DNA of 64,000 nucleotides, from positions 61,461,938 through 61,525,937 of the forward strand of contig CM076259.1 in NCBI GenBank assembly GCA_038380795.1, written 5' to 3'. The translations under genes were made by a program, and so were the position numbers. The notes below the pieces were generated by a model, which was not told where the DNA came from, searched no databases, and saw nothing but the letters and a program-made list of their open reading frames with translations. Source of the stretch: Pyrocephalus nanus. Taxonomy: Eukaryota; Chordata; Aves; Passeriformes; Tyrannidae. Positions within the stretch are counted from its first letter, which is position 1, and every line of letters starts with the position of its first letter. Positions 13,266 through 25,410 of the stretch are shown here, piece after piece.

Positions 13266-13297
13266 GGCCCCGCCCCCTCCGGGCAGGCCCCGCCCCC
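13266..13297 (-). promoter_or_regulatory. Paired Sp1-type GC boxes, 20 bp apart
   Basis: GGCCCCGCCCCC appears at 13266-13277 and again at 13286-13297, exactly 20 bp apart inside a short tandem duplication starting GCAGGCCCCG. Related CCACCCCC and CCGCCCCTCC boxes follow within 40 bp. GC boxes about two helical turns apart are typical of Sp1/KLF-driven CpG-island promoters. Their position about 140-170 bp before the YY1-type motif fits a proximal promoter. Confidence 0.7.
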
Positions 13298-13435
13298 AAT
13301 TCACAAGCCCCACCCCCATCTATCACCGCCCCTCCCTCCGACAGACGCCCCCCACCGCCCCCCCGGGAGGTTTCCGCGCAGGCGCCCTGCGCGCCGGAGC
13401 CAACTCCCCCCTCGCGGCCCCCCCAGGCCTCCCCC

Positions 13436-13447
13436 AAGATGGCGGCC
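13436..13447 (+). promoter_or_regulatory. YY1-type motif AAGATGGCGGCC
   Basis: AAGATGGCGGCC is a full match to the YY1 element that marks start regions of many TATA-less vertebrate promoters, where it normally lies just downstream of initiation. It contains an ATG (13439) which opens a short uORF. Confidence 0.7.
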
Positions 13448-13540
13448 GCGCGCCGCCGGCTGAGGCGGCGGGCAGCGCTGAGGCGGCGGGGCGGGGACGG
13501 TGGCGGCGGTGGCAGCGGCGGTGGCCGCGAGAGGCAGTGA
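13439..13540 (+). other. Upstream ORF in exon 1 (33 codons)
   Basis: The ATG inside the YY1-type motif opens a 33-codon frame that ends in TGA at 13538-13540, wholly before the exon 1 donor. The product is Arg/Ala/Gly-rich (starting MAAARRRLRRRAALRRR) and is not a recognisable protein. It matters only if transcription begins upstream of 13439, when it could lower translation of the main frame. Without that it is untranscribed or leaderless. Confidence 0.35.
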
Positions 13541-13699
13541 CAGGTGCGAGGAGGGGAGGAAGAGACGGTGGCGAAGTGGCGGCGGCGGCTGGAGCAGAGG
13601 TACGTCGAGTAGGCGGGCAAAGGGGTGGGGGAAGCGCCGCCCCTAGCCCGGGCTGCGCCATCGGGACCTCCCCCGCCGGCGCTGCCCGCCCCGGCGCCG

Positions 13700-13756
13700 C
13701 TGCCCGCTGGCGGCGGAGCGCGGACCGTTAGCCGGGAGAGCCGCGGGGCCATGGCG
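13700..13756 (+). other. FNDC3A: Possible alternative first exon with ATG
   Basis: GCCATGGCG|GTGAGT at 13748-13762 combines a near-ideal Kozak context (GCC before ATG, G after) with a consensus donor at 13756/13757. It would supply codons Met-Ala in phase 0. Joined to exon 2 it reads into a stop after three more codons (MAVIW). Joined directly to exon 3 it stays in frame, giving MA then VILVQVNPGE. No transcript evidence is available; the exon start is a guess. Confidence 0.35.
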
Positions 13757-14124
13757 GTGAGTAGGCGCTGCTGGCGAACCGCCCCCTTCCCCTCGGCGGG
13801 GCGGCCGGAGGGGTGCGAGGGGACCGGGGCGGCGCCGATACCTGCCCGCGGTGCCTGAAGAGCGGCGCTGCCCGCGCTGGCCCGGGGAGCCGGTGCCGCC
13901 GGCGGAGCCCCGCCAAAGAAACTTTGTGTCTCCGTCCCCGCTCGGGGGTGCCTCTGCCGGCCGGGGCGGCGGGATCCGCCCGCTGTCAGCGCCGGGCGGC
14001 CGCGGGAGGAGGCGGTGGTGGAGAAGGAGAAAGAAGCAGATGCGGAGCGCGACCAGAACAGCTGAGCCGGCTGTGACAGGCGGGGAGGAGAAGGAAGTGG
14101 TGCTGTTCAACACCTCTTTCTCGC

Positions 14125-14140
14125 TGTTGTTGTTGTTGTT
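14125..14140 (+). repeat. TGT trinucleotide repeat
   Basis: Five consecutive TGT units just downstream of the CpG island, in intron 1. Short and of no evident function. Confidence 0.8.
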
Positions 14141-17100
14141 TTGCTAAGCCGTAAAGGTTCCCTTGCAACTCCCAACTAAAGGGATTGAGCTTCTGTGTGT
14201 AGGTAAAACAATCTTCGCGAACACGGTAATCTTCTCGCCAAGTGCTGGCAGAGGCATTATTCTTTCAGCGAGATTTACGCCGGATTCCTCCCTCCCCGAG
14301 CATCGCCCAAGATTGGTTCTAACCTAAACAGAAACTTTTCGTTGCTTCCAGGCAACTGAAAGCAAAAAAAACTTTTCAGTCGTTTTTTTATTGTGCGAAG
14401 TGAAGAAAATAAGCAGCAGAAATAAGGGAAAATAAATACATTGGGTAGGAGCAGACGCTATAATCGGCACCTCAAGATGTGTTAGTCATTAGTTTAACCC
14501 TGTCAAAGGCAATTTGTAAGCCACCTTGGATGTCAAATGTTATTCCAGAACATTTCACGTCATGAAGTAATTTCTGTGAAATGTTCTTTGTTTTAAGAAT
14601 TTAAGTCTGCGTTTGGTCAAATACACATCTGATTATTAATGTCCTAAAGTATTTTGGAGTCTTAAAATTTCATAATTTTTTGCTGCTAAGTGCTTGGTAG
14701 CTTCTGTTTTAGAAGCTTTAGGACCCAGTCCTGCTCAGCTTTCTGCTTAAAAGAAGCTATTTTGTTGTTATGGCAATGGGAAACTTTCTGCTTTGCACAG
14801 CATAGAAATTTAACTGTAGCCATGATGTGAATCTGCATCCATAGATGTGTTTATTTTCTGTGTTGTAAAATAGCAACACAAAAATCACAGCAATTCAGCG
14901 GTCCTTAAAATTCAGAAAGGACAATCAGTTAACTTTTTCTCTGCCTCTTTTATTATTTTTTAAGGAAATGGTCTCAAATAATTATGAAATTTAATCACAT
15001 GATGAATGGGGAAGTAGCAAGCTTTCAGGTAGGGAGAAAGCTGTGCATGTATGTGAAAGATGGAAGTAGCTGAGTTTCTGTAGTAGTTGATGTTGCAAAT
15101 TGGATAGAGTTCTTAACAGCTGGTGTTTCTACTAAGCATGAGGAAGCAGGAGGGGTGCTGATAAACACAGCATCTAGTTTTAGGTTCAGTCTGTGTACAG
15201 AGCGTGCACAAGTCATCTTGATGCATATATGTTGAATCTGGGACTTGTTTTAGCAAACTACACCAGAATGCTTTTTCTGGTGACTTTGGAGGAGAAGATT
15301 GATGTGCTATATCAGTTACACTGGGGCATTGGATTCTGATTTTTGGCAGATGAAGCCTTGGTTAAGAGAAACACAGATCCTTGTCCTCAGAAAGGCCAGG
15401 ACTCAGTGATCAGTTGCTTAGGTCACTTGGTCAGGAGGAGAGCAATCTGCTTTGAGCAGAGTCACAGGCTGACTACTGTAGATGGTAAGATTAAGACAGA
15501 ATTAGATGAGTATCTCAGGGTTTTTTTTCAGGGCAGATGGAGATCTTCTGAGGCTTTTTGCTGTATGACAAGCTCTAGATGTAGGAGTTACATGAGGCTC
15601 AGGTCATTGCACCCAATACTTAAGTTACCTAATTTCAGTCCATAAGTAGCATTTCTACCTTTTTCAAGTTGGGATTTCTACTAGTTTGTGAACTTGAAAC
15701 TCAGAAGCTTTAGATTTTTATAGGCAACAATGCAATGAAATTGCAGAAACTTGAATTATGACTGGACTAATAACTGATTTGCTTTGGGCTGTGAGTCTTG
15801 TGGATATTGGGATGCTTTTCTTTGTTATTCTTTGCCTTGTAGCAATTTAATTTTACTTGAATTTGGACCTGTTTTGGCTAACTCAGTGTTATGCTGGTAA
15901 TCATTTTGGGTCAAAATATCTTAAGGAGATCCATCATAATTGTTATGGCAACTTTAACTACTTGACTGACCATGCTTCTGCGGTGTTCTCTCTTAGGACT
16001 TACTGGAAAGCACAACTCCTAAAGCCTGACTTTAGGAGAGGTACAATTTTTCATCTTTGTCAATATTTTCGCACCTTTTTGGGTGGAACTGGCAAACATG
16101 CAGTCTTGCTCATTCCCAGACAGATACTAGAGAAGATGGTTTTTGCGAGGATGCAGGCCCGCTTCCCAGAGTTGTCTGCAGCCATTGATGTTTCTTGTTG
16201 GTGTATCCTGGAACCTGAGGAATTCTTATCTTTCTTCAGCAACTTTGTAGCTTTTTTCACGTCCACCTTCTAGTCTTTATGGGATAATAGTTAAATCTCT
16301 GCTAAAATATCTACCGGTAACGTGCAGTGTTTCTTCTCTGTTATAGGTGTCAATAACACTTCTAGATTTTATCATTGATTTCTTTAAGACTGTTGGCTTG
16401 GGGAAATTCCCAGGCAATCTGTCACAAAATTCAGCTTGGCTGCGGTTTATAGTGTACGAGTTGAATTGTGAGCCATTGGTTTTCCTGTAGGACCAGATCT
16501 AAGTAAAAATAGATTTGACTTGGGATGTCAACTCTTTAGCTTAACTAAAAGATACTGTCTGTATCTCAGGAAAGCGATAATAGTTTGGAATGAGTACACT
16601 GCTGCTTTTTCTGTTCAGCAAACACGAACAATGTTTATTTTGCTCATGGGGCCAATGTTTCCTGAGCTACAGAAATGACCGTTTTTTTCGCTCGTTCTTT
16701 GACATATACAGTAAACTTTGGGCTTCCTTAATGCTGATGTTCACTTGATGCCAATAGAAAAACACTATCAGCCTTTTTCTTAAACTTGTCTACCCATGAG
16801 GTTCAATGGTTTTGCTTATGTTCAGTAATATTTTGGATTGTCATCCCAAGGTCTGTGTTTTGTAGGGCTGATGAGGTAGCAGGATGTTTAGAAAGTGTCT
16901 GTAACACTTAATAATATTACATGTTTCTTGTAGGTTGTCATCTTTAATCATTTAAATTAATTAACCTTTAGTTTCAGAGGCAACAAATATTTTTTAAGTT
17001 GTTCTGTTTGCCCCCCAAGAGATCTCATCCCACTCCAGCTGCTCACATACTCTTGAGCCTGTAACCACTGAAAAATCTTCAGACTTTTTTGCTAACCTGT

Positions 17101-20100
17101 CATAGATGACCTTAACAAAATGTAAATTAAGGTAGAATTTGCTATGCTTCTTTGTCAATAATTAAATAGAATTTTTAGCCGTTGCTTTCACACTGGACTC
17201 TTTTTATACTCACTTGCTATGTTATGCACCCTTTCTTGGCTGGGTTGATAGTCTGTTTTGGTTTTGGTACGTGCTGCGGAGACTGTTGGTCTTCACTCTG
17301 ATGGCACAGTTGTGTAGAGGACAGTGTTACTACTCTTCTTTGATGTATTGGTTTAGAATGCTTTTGTTTTCCCAATTGTAGTGATATTCCATTTCCCAAT
17401 GGAATATCCTTGTGTTTACCAAATGCTTTATTCAAACTTTAACACCATGTTCATTAGTGATGTCTTCACAGCACTTTTCAAATTGAGTTAGAAAGGGCAT
17501 ACTTTGCCCTCTTTGTATTCATGGCTCCAGATAAACTTTCACCATTTGTGTCTGGGTGAGTACACTTGTTGCCCTCAGCTTCATCAGACCTACCTGTGTA
17601 TCTACCAGTTTGCTTAACATAATTTGTATTTTTGTGTCCCTTTAAGTTTTTGCTCTTTCAGGATGTGTGGATCTTCTGCTCATGCTGTTCTGCAGTCAAA
17701 ACATCACTTAGGTTAACATTGGTACCCACTCTTTCAGTTTAGTATCTTGGGTGTCAAACACCATCCCAACAGCAGTTTGCAGAAGTTAAACGGGAGCACT
17801 GAATGTGCCTACAGTGTACCTCACCCCACCTTTGCTTCCAGAACTGTTCCAAAGCATTTAGGACAGATGAAAAGATAAGCTGCAAAACTTCTGCATTTAT
17901 TGGCAATGAAAAATGTTGTACCTTACTGTATATTTAATTACTTGGAACATAAAGAGTTGTCAAAAATGAAATTATCTACAAGTTTTCAATCCCAGTGTTA
18001 CCAGTAGAGCTAATTTGTATTATCTGTTAGTAAGAGAAGCACAGCACTTTCTAAGATGAAATAAATGCCTTCTGCTTTCCAGAAGGACTAAAACAAGCCC
18101 TTTTACTTTTTTTGGCAACATACAGGCTTCTATAATATAGTGTCAAAAAAATATTGTTTCAAAACTATGAAAATTCACTAAATTGAACCAATGTCCTCCA
18201 TGTTTTGAAAAATCTATTAAAGAAAGTCTGAGAAATTGTCCTCAGGGAAAGTGACAAGGTCCAAAAGGATTTGTACTGTGACAGTTGTGGATAGATAGTA
18301 ACTCTATTCTGTAACTGGGAGGGAAAAAGAATATGCAGGACACAAATGTTAACTTCATGACAATTCTTTCTGAATTTGCTTCGAGTTTATTTTGTACCTT
18401 CATTGCATTTAAATCTGTGAAGCTCAGTTTTTAATGGCTTTTGATTTTGAATAATTTGAAGTGAAAATGCACTTAGCAAACCTAGGGCCTTATTGTTACC
18501 TGCAGTAAAAAGTAAAAAACCTGTAGTTTGCAAGTGTAAATACTTCCTTGTAAATGGGATGGAGTTTCCCCGATGTACAGATCCAATGTTTATGGTGTGC
18601 AGGATCCTTCAAGCCTGGGCCACTGTCAAACTGTTGTCTCATTTTCTCTTGCTAACATAGTATACTCAGTACCATATCTTACTCCTTTGATTATAAAAAA
18701 AATTCTTCTCTAACTTTCAGTTAGAAAAATGTAGGGTTTTGGTTTTCAGAATTTGTTGTCTTTTTAACTGGAAGAACTGCATCTAGTAGATGACTTGACA
18801 GAACGAAATGTAGACATAAGCAACAGAATAGCAAGTGGATAAATTTTACTTTGTGGCAAAGGAACACATTTTAGTGATAGCAAATCAAGTAGTAGTGATC
18901 TGCAAAAAGCGTGCATGTAGCTGGAAACTAATCTGTAAGCAAAAACTGAATGGATAAGAAGGTTTAACAAGAACTTTGGTGATTGAAATTAATGCCTTGG
19001 CAGAGAGAGAGAACCATGACTATAACAATTCATTAATATTTCAAAATACATATTGATAGGCTGTTAGAGGACTTTCTACAGTAGGAATAAATGTCATAAG
19101 CCACAAGTGTTACCACACCTCTGGAAATCCTATAGATTTTATTAAAAATGTAAATGGGGAGGACCATACTTTAGGACAGTTATTTAGCCATTTTTAGTCT
19201 AGTGTGGAAAATGGATTGAAGGTGCTGAAGTACTAAAAAATTAGGACTAAAAGAAGCTGTGGAAGTGAGTAGTGACTATTGACAGTGAACAGTGTTAGAT
19301 GCAGCTGAAGTGTAATTTGTTTTACCTTCTTCAGGCTTGCTAATGACTTCACTGTCCACATATAATAATATTGGTATGTATGCACATTCCACTGAATGGT
19401 GACATTTCAATGTTGAGGATAAGTTACCATAAATCAAGCAATAGATCTTAAAAATACCCCAGCATGTTTAATTATGTACATCAGGGCAATACAGCTCCAA
19501 ACAGATCAGTGTCTGATTTTTGTGACTGTACTGTTGTTAACAAATTGACAACTGTTCAGTGTTGCAACTTCACGTGCAAAAGAGGAAGCTGAGAGCAACT
19601 TTGTCCTCTTTATTCAATTGGGCAATCCAATTAGTTGGTCCCATGGTGTTATGACTGACTAATACTTTTCTTGGAGGATAGTGTGGAGCTTGGAAGAAGA
19701 GAGTGCTTATATCATCTGAGGAATCTGCTCTTGTTTTTGCTTGTCTTCCCCTTCATTAGTTGCAGACACTCCTCCATTGGAGAATTCATGCATGGATACC
19801 ACATTCAGTCTTTCAAGAGTTGCATTCAGGTTCAGATGCTGTTTGACTGCTCTACCATTGTGGTTACGTTTAATATTAGGAAAGTGAAGCACCTGGCAGG
19901 GTGAATGCCTCTTGACCTTCTTTACTGTCATAGTCTGTAGCTTTATGAATGCTATGCACTGACACTGGCAGAAGCAGTTCCTCTTGAAGCACATCATCTC
20001 TGTTTATTCTTGTGCTTGGCATTCATTTGTGGATTTGCAAAAATGGAAATTGATGAGAAAACTGTTCTAGGTTAAAACTAACCAGTTTTTATATGATTCA

Positions 20101-23100
20101 TTTTAAACTATATCAGTGTTGCAGTTTATTTAAATCACTTTGATGACCAGTTGCTTGCAGTGGTGCAAGTGGGAGCTGCCAGGACAATTAAGCAGAACTG
20201 ACTTTGAGCAGTTTAAAGTCTTGATAAAAGAATGCCCTTCAAATGTGTTTGTTAAGCCTCAGAAGACCTTCCGTTTCAGTGGATTTTTGCTCTTGAGAAG
20301 TAGTTTCCATATGTCTGTCTTGACTTGTCATGTTCTGTGCTGTTGTCCTATTCCTTATGGAAGCAGAGACCTACAGGTTTTCCAAAAAGAATCAGTGGAG
20401 ATGAATTTCTAAATCTCTTAGACTTGTAGCCTCATCAATCCTATGTCTTGCATTTGGATATCACAGTTTCCATTTTTTGGAGTGAACAGGAAAAAAGCTG
20501 TTTCATAAGAGTTCTTTAAAAGCTGCTTGTTCTGCTTGAATCATGCACTCTTTGTAGCTCCAACACTGGCAGCTGTCTCTGCAATAAATTTATCTCGCTG
20601 ACCAGTTGCAGGCAGTAATAAAAATATATCCATGTTTTTAGTTTGCCTTAAAGGAATCATATGAAAAATTATTTTGGAAATTTGTCTTTGCTACTCATAG
20701 CCTCTGGAAAAGGGGAGTCAATAACAAATGGGGAAGTAGCTTGTTTCTTGGCATTGAATTTGCTTGTTTTCTCAAAAAATAAGCGAGTTGTTGAGCAGAA
20801 ATGAAGGCAAGAGTAATAGTTAACTGGGAAAGGCCAAGTTGGTTTTGAAGTCATGTGATTTTCAGAAAACAAACTGAAGGAAATCCAGTCCTGGCAGAAG
20901 CTTAGAGGAACCTGATTTAGCTGGTATAAAACTAGGAGGGTTTAAGGAAGTTCTTGAGAGTAACAAGAGTGTAAAACAAGAAAGTCCCATAGTTCAGATC
21001 AACGTAGCATAAAGTGAAATTGCATTGCAGATCTTTCTAAATGGTGGAAAAATACACTATGCAGTTCACTCTCCTCATTTCTTTTTGAGGATGATTCCCA
21101 AGAGAATTTAAATGGAAGTTGTTCTCCAAGACAAAGGAGGCCACAGTATTGCTCCCAGTGTGTGTCAGTGCATTGGATTAATGTACCTGCTAAAGACTAG
21201 GTGTAAGTTTGTGCCCAGCACTGACAGGTTACTCATTAATTGTAAAATGTACACTATCAAATTAGTTCCAAGCAAAATTAGCAGTTTTAATTCTGATTTG
21301 TGGAAGGATTGCACTTACCACTTACTAAGAGTTACAGAACCGGTTTAGACTTCTTTGAAGGTGTAAGAGGGAGGGGCAAATAATTGGAAAGCACTGAATT
21401 TTTCTTATGCGATGGCTTCAGGTTATATGTACTTCATCCAGATAAGGACCGTGGATGTTTTTTGGTTTGGGTTTATTTTTTTTTTTTTTTTTTAGTAATC
21501 TAATAATAATAACATTTAAAACCAGAATGTGTTGTTCTCAAGTAGTCTCAGTTGCACTGGTCTCGCTGTGTACAGTCAAGCGTTTAACACTTGTGCTGGA
21601 CAAACTGAGGTGGTAAGTGCCATGAACATATTGTGCCTTTACGGATGACTGGTTTCTCAGTGTCTAGTTCTTCTCTATATACTCTTCACCTTCAAAAGTT
21701 TAGTTTCCTACATCAACTGCTATTAAGAACTTAGCCTCTTTGGCTCAGATTCAAAAACTGCTGGCTCATAAATACAAATGCATTAAACTTGAACAGCTGG
21801 AGCATTTCCAGTCAGCTACTATGCATTCCCGTGTAGGTTATAGTACCCATGGCATGAATGCATGAACTGCATTTGAAACTGCTCCTAAATCCTTGTGGTT
21901 CGTAGCCTGAAGTATGAAGGTAACCTGAAGTAAGTATTAATTTACTATAGCATGCTTAACTCCTGCAGTGCTAAAGTTTGCCATTGTGTGCCTTGGCCAT
22001 TCTTGCTTTGAGTAGATCAGGTGTTGACTGCTGAGTGTGAGTTAGATCCAGTAACTGTTTTGGCTGTTCGTGTGCAACTTGCATTTGCTCATCAATCAGT
22101 GTTTCTTTCATAAGAGTATTGCATTCATTTTACAACTTCTGGTGTTCAACTTATAGTGGTAATATAGTATGTACAGAGTTGTGTATCACGTTTATCAGAC
22201 TTTGAGAATTATGTTAAGTGAGTGTCTGTGACAACACTTGAGAGCTACAGCTGAAGTATTTCCATATTTTTGGTATATCTTGTAGATACTTTTTTTCAAT
22301 AGGGTGTTCCAGTGCTTATTAAAACATTTAGCATATCTTCACTTTTAAGTGAATGTCAGACTTTGACTTTGTTGATTTACTTTATTTTTGTAATTTTCCT
22401 GTATTGCCTATCTGCAGTTTTGTATTATGACCAGCAATGAAGGGAATAGCCATTTCAGTTTCACTGTACTTAAAAGGAGATTGTCAAATTAGTGAAAGAG
22501 AAATCGTCCCCAGAACACCTTTCTTCTAACAAAAAATAACACTTCTCTGTTCTTTTGGAAAAGGTTTTATCAAGTGTCCCAAGAAACCTTTCTAAAACAG
22601 GAAAAATACTTTATCTTGAACAAATCATATATTTTAAATAGATTGCATAATAATTGAAATAATTAGTTCAGAACTGAAAAAGAAAAAGCTGCTGTACTGT
22701 AATTGCCGCATCTGAAACTGTGTGACTAGAATGTGGTAAATGTTTGGGGGGGTGGGGGAGGAAATAAAATCCTTCTGCTCAGTTCTGATTCTTAAAAACA
22801 CAAAACTCTTCAGCATGCTTCATAACTTTTAATAGCTCAGCTACAACCTTATGGATCTCTGGGTAATTATATTCTAATACATTTCTACACCAGCTGCATC
22901 ACTCTATTTGAGCTTTTTCCAGTACTACATTAAGTGATATGACTAACATCTGCTGTATATTCTATGTTCTCTCCTCTTCACCCTGGGGCTGCATTGGAAT
23001 ATTCTAGAATTTTCCTCATTTTAGCATATTTTTACATCTTGGGCACTTGTATTTGTCTGCTCTTATCTGATAACTTTTGAACTGGATGCCAATTTACAGA

Positions 23101-24619
23101 TAGGAAGGAATTATGATAGTAATTTTTTAAGTCTGAAATTGTCAAGCAGGAGATATGTTTTAAGGACTCTAGGAAATAATAAAGAATAAATTTATCTCAC
23201 AGTAGCCACCAAAGAATGGACAAGGTATTTACTTCTAAATGTCTCAATCACAGGAAAAGTTTAAATAGTAGCTTGCATCTTCTTGAAGAGTCACTCAGAT
23301 GTGAGGCTCTAATCTATATAAAATAGGGCTTTATTGCTTCAGCTGTTTGAAAGATGTTTGTTTTTCAAGTGCACCTGCTGCCTTCATGTTGGAGAAGGCA
23401 GAATCAAAGCATTTCCTGCATTAGGATTGGGCGATGGTTTTATGGTCTTTTAGGTTCTGTAAATTCATTCCTTGGTCTTTGGCAAAACCTCAGAAGTGCT
23501 GTCTCCTGTTCAGAGAAACCTTTCCTTCTTACTGGAAGTTATCTGGACTGGAGGATGAGCCTTGCCTGTGGTTCCTGGAGGAGCAGAGCTGCAGGAAGAC
23601 CCAGGTGAAGAAGGAATGCACACCTGCTCTGTTGTACTGAACCTACTGGGAAAACACACCTTATGACAACCTTGAATTGGCAGCTGTAATATGACACAGG
23701 TTGAAACATGTATGAAACTTCAGGATAGTCCTGGTTTTATCACTTTTTTATATAATAGCAATATACAGTTTGGAAACATTTAGTATTGATTTCATTAAGC
23801 CTGTTTCTTACACTGTGCCCTTCTGTGTTAGGCACTTTTGGCTTGTCCTTGCTTAAACTTTTGTCCCTGTGTTGTGTAGGATCAAGGTTCTTGTTAACAG
23901 CTCTCAGTAATAATAAAAGTTTGTGTCTGTTCACCAGATTTGACAGAATTAGGATGTGAAAGAGTATTAAGTTGCTGTAAGGGTTGTGATAATAACTTAG
24001 GTAGAGAAGCAGCACTGTAAATCACAAAAACTGAGTTAAAAAACCAGCAATGCAAATTTCTCCTGTAGTAGGCACCAGAGATACCATTGTGGAGTGTGGC
24101 CTTGTAAGTCTTCCAGTGGTGGGAAAAACAATTAATTATACTTCGTATCAAACTCAATAACCAGAAGCAGTGAATCTCTAGGAAAGGAGTGGTCCATATG
24201 TTTTTCTTGTACACAGCATTATTATTATTAGCTGTCACTACATTTATCAGAGTAGTGCCTGCAGCCCAACCAAAATGGAAAGCCTGCTTGTGTAGGATGT
24301 TTAATACAGAAGTACAACTTTTTAATTCATAGCTGCCCTCTAATGCAGCCTTCTTCCTTTTATTAGGAGAAAGGCTAGATTATAAAGTAGTTCTGTTATA
24401 GACAGAGTTATGGGTATGTTTTCCCAAGTTTGAGTTTTGGATAATGGTGTTATTGTTGCTTTGAAATTTGAATTGAGAATCTGGCAGCTTTTAGAGCTTG
24501 GAGACAAACTAGTGTCCTTCCTCTGGGTTCCAGTCTACTGAAAACCATTTAACTTTGGCATTATGCGTTGTATTTTGATTGACTAATGTTATGGAATTCG
24601 CAGAAGAATTTTACTTGAC

Positions 24620-24918
24620 AGGGCCTTTGGAGATTGCCTGCTTAAGCCCTTTGTCAGAACCTTGCAGAGTCAGGTTTTGATTTCTACAGCACTAGTCTCC
24701 AAATTTTTTGATCATGTACCCACCCCATCAGTAAAGAGGCCTTTGACTTGTGCTGGGGTGTATTTACTTTTCTTTGGAGACTGGTGATCTACAGGATTAA
24801 GATTTTTGCAGCCTCTCAGGCAACCTAGGCCAGTGCTACACCACTCTTGTTGTGAAGATGTCTTTTTTCTTTTTTTTCCTTATGGCCAGGCTGAATTTCC
24901 AATGGTGCAGCATGTGCC
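24620..24918 (-). mobile_element. Older CR1-like fragment, interrupted
   Basis: A block with GGGCCTTTGGAGATTGCCTG near 24620, then text such as CTCTCAGGCAACCTAGGCCA and GCCAGGCTGAATTTCC near 24815-24900, resembles in order the reverse complement of a diverged CR1 3' region. It stops where a second CR1 end begins at about 24919. This suggests a younger element landed in an older one, but divergence makes the assignment moderate. Confidence 0.5.
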
Positions 24919-25410
24919 TGTCATAGAATCATACATATGCTGAGTTGGAAGGGACCCATCATGATCAGAGAGTCCAACTCCTGGCTCTGCACAGGACATG
25001 CCAAGAATCGCACCAAGCCTGAGAGTGTTGTCCAAACACTTATTGTACTTTTGCAGCATTGCCTCCAAGAAGAGTTTGATTTAAGGCTCTCAACAAGCAT
25101 CCTTCAGGTAGTGGGATCTAGCTCAGTGACCCTCGGCTACTCTAGTGGTCTTAGCTTCTCCTTGTCTTTCATGGGCCTAAGCCCAGTAATAATCTTCGTG
25201 GCATCTCATACTGGGGAGGAGGAGGTGGCTGGGAAGAGCAAAACCAAATGTGGCATTCAGAGTCCATGTTATTACTGCTGAGTAGTGGGGAGTAATTGCC
25301 TCCTCCCTCAGCTCTTCAACTGTGCTTCTCTGCTAATACAGCCCCGTGTTCTGTTAGCCTTCGTTCCTCAGAGGACATGTGCTGCTGACTCATGTTGTTT
25401 TACCTTGGTG
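24919..25410 (-). mobile_element. CR1 LINE 3' portion
   Basis: TCATAGAATCATACATATGC, then GAGTTGGAAGGGACCCATCA and GAGAGTGTTGTCCAAACACT mark the reverse complement of an avian CR1 3' end. The later part, with CTAATACAGCCCCGTGTTCT near 25335, matches further CR1 sequence. The middle (about 25080-25300) is poorly conserved, and the last part may belong to the older element that this one interrupts. No intact open frame remains. Confidence 0.8.

Larger units (their letters stand above)
13420..13599 (+). other. FNDC3A: FNDC3A exon 1 (5' UTR), 5' end approximate
   Basis: A consensus donor, GCAGAG|GTACGT, lies at 13599/13600 inside the CpG island, facing the coding exons. The exon is inferred to be non-coding because coding exon 2 starts with untranslated bases and has an in-frame stop at 31964-31966 before its ATG. 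The transcription start is not visible from sequence; I place it near the YY1-type motif at 13436, because such motifs usually sit just downstream of the start. An alternative donor-like ACAG|GTGCGA occurs at 13544/13545. Confidence 0.6.
13250..14080. promoter_or_regulatory. FNDC3A: CpG island, FNDC3A promoter
   Basis: This is the only long stretch in the window with dense CpG and high G+C. It contains GC boxes, a YY1-type motif and consensus splice donors facing the FNDC3A coding exons. No TATA box is evident, which fits a dispersed-start CpG-island promoter of a broadly expressed gene. Several long frames open on both strands here (for example 13105-13752 minus, 215 codons) are products of high G+C and the scarcity of stop codons; they are Pro/Arg/Gly/Ala-rich with no domain. 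Confidence 0.93.

Noticed and set aside
13105..14168. Long open frames on both strands in the CpG island (for example 215 codons on minus, 156 codons on minus)
   Set aside because: High G+C lowers stop frequency; products are Pro/Arg/Gly/Ala-rich with no domain, overlap each other on both strands, and cover the promoter.
15343..15645. 100-codon frame in intron 1
   Set aside because: No recognisable product; starts without a clear initiation context and lies in ordinary intron sequence.
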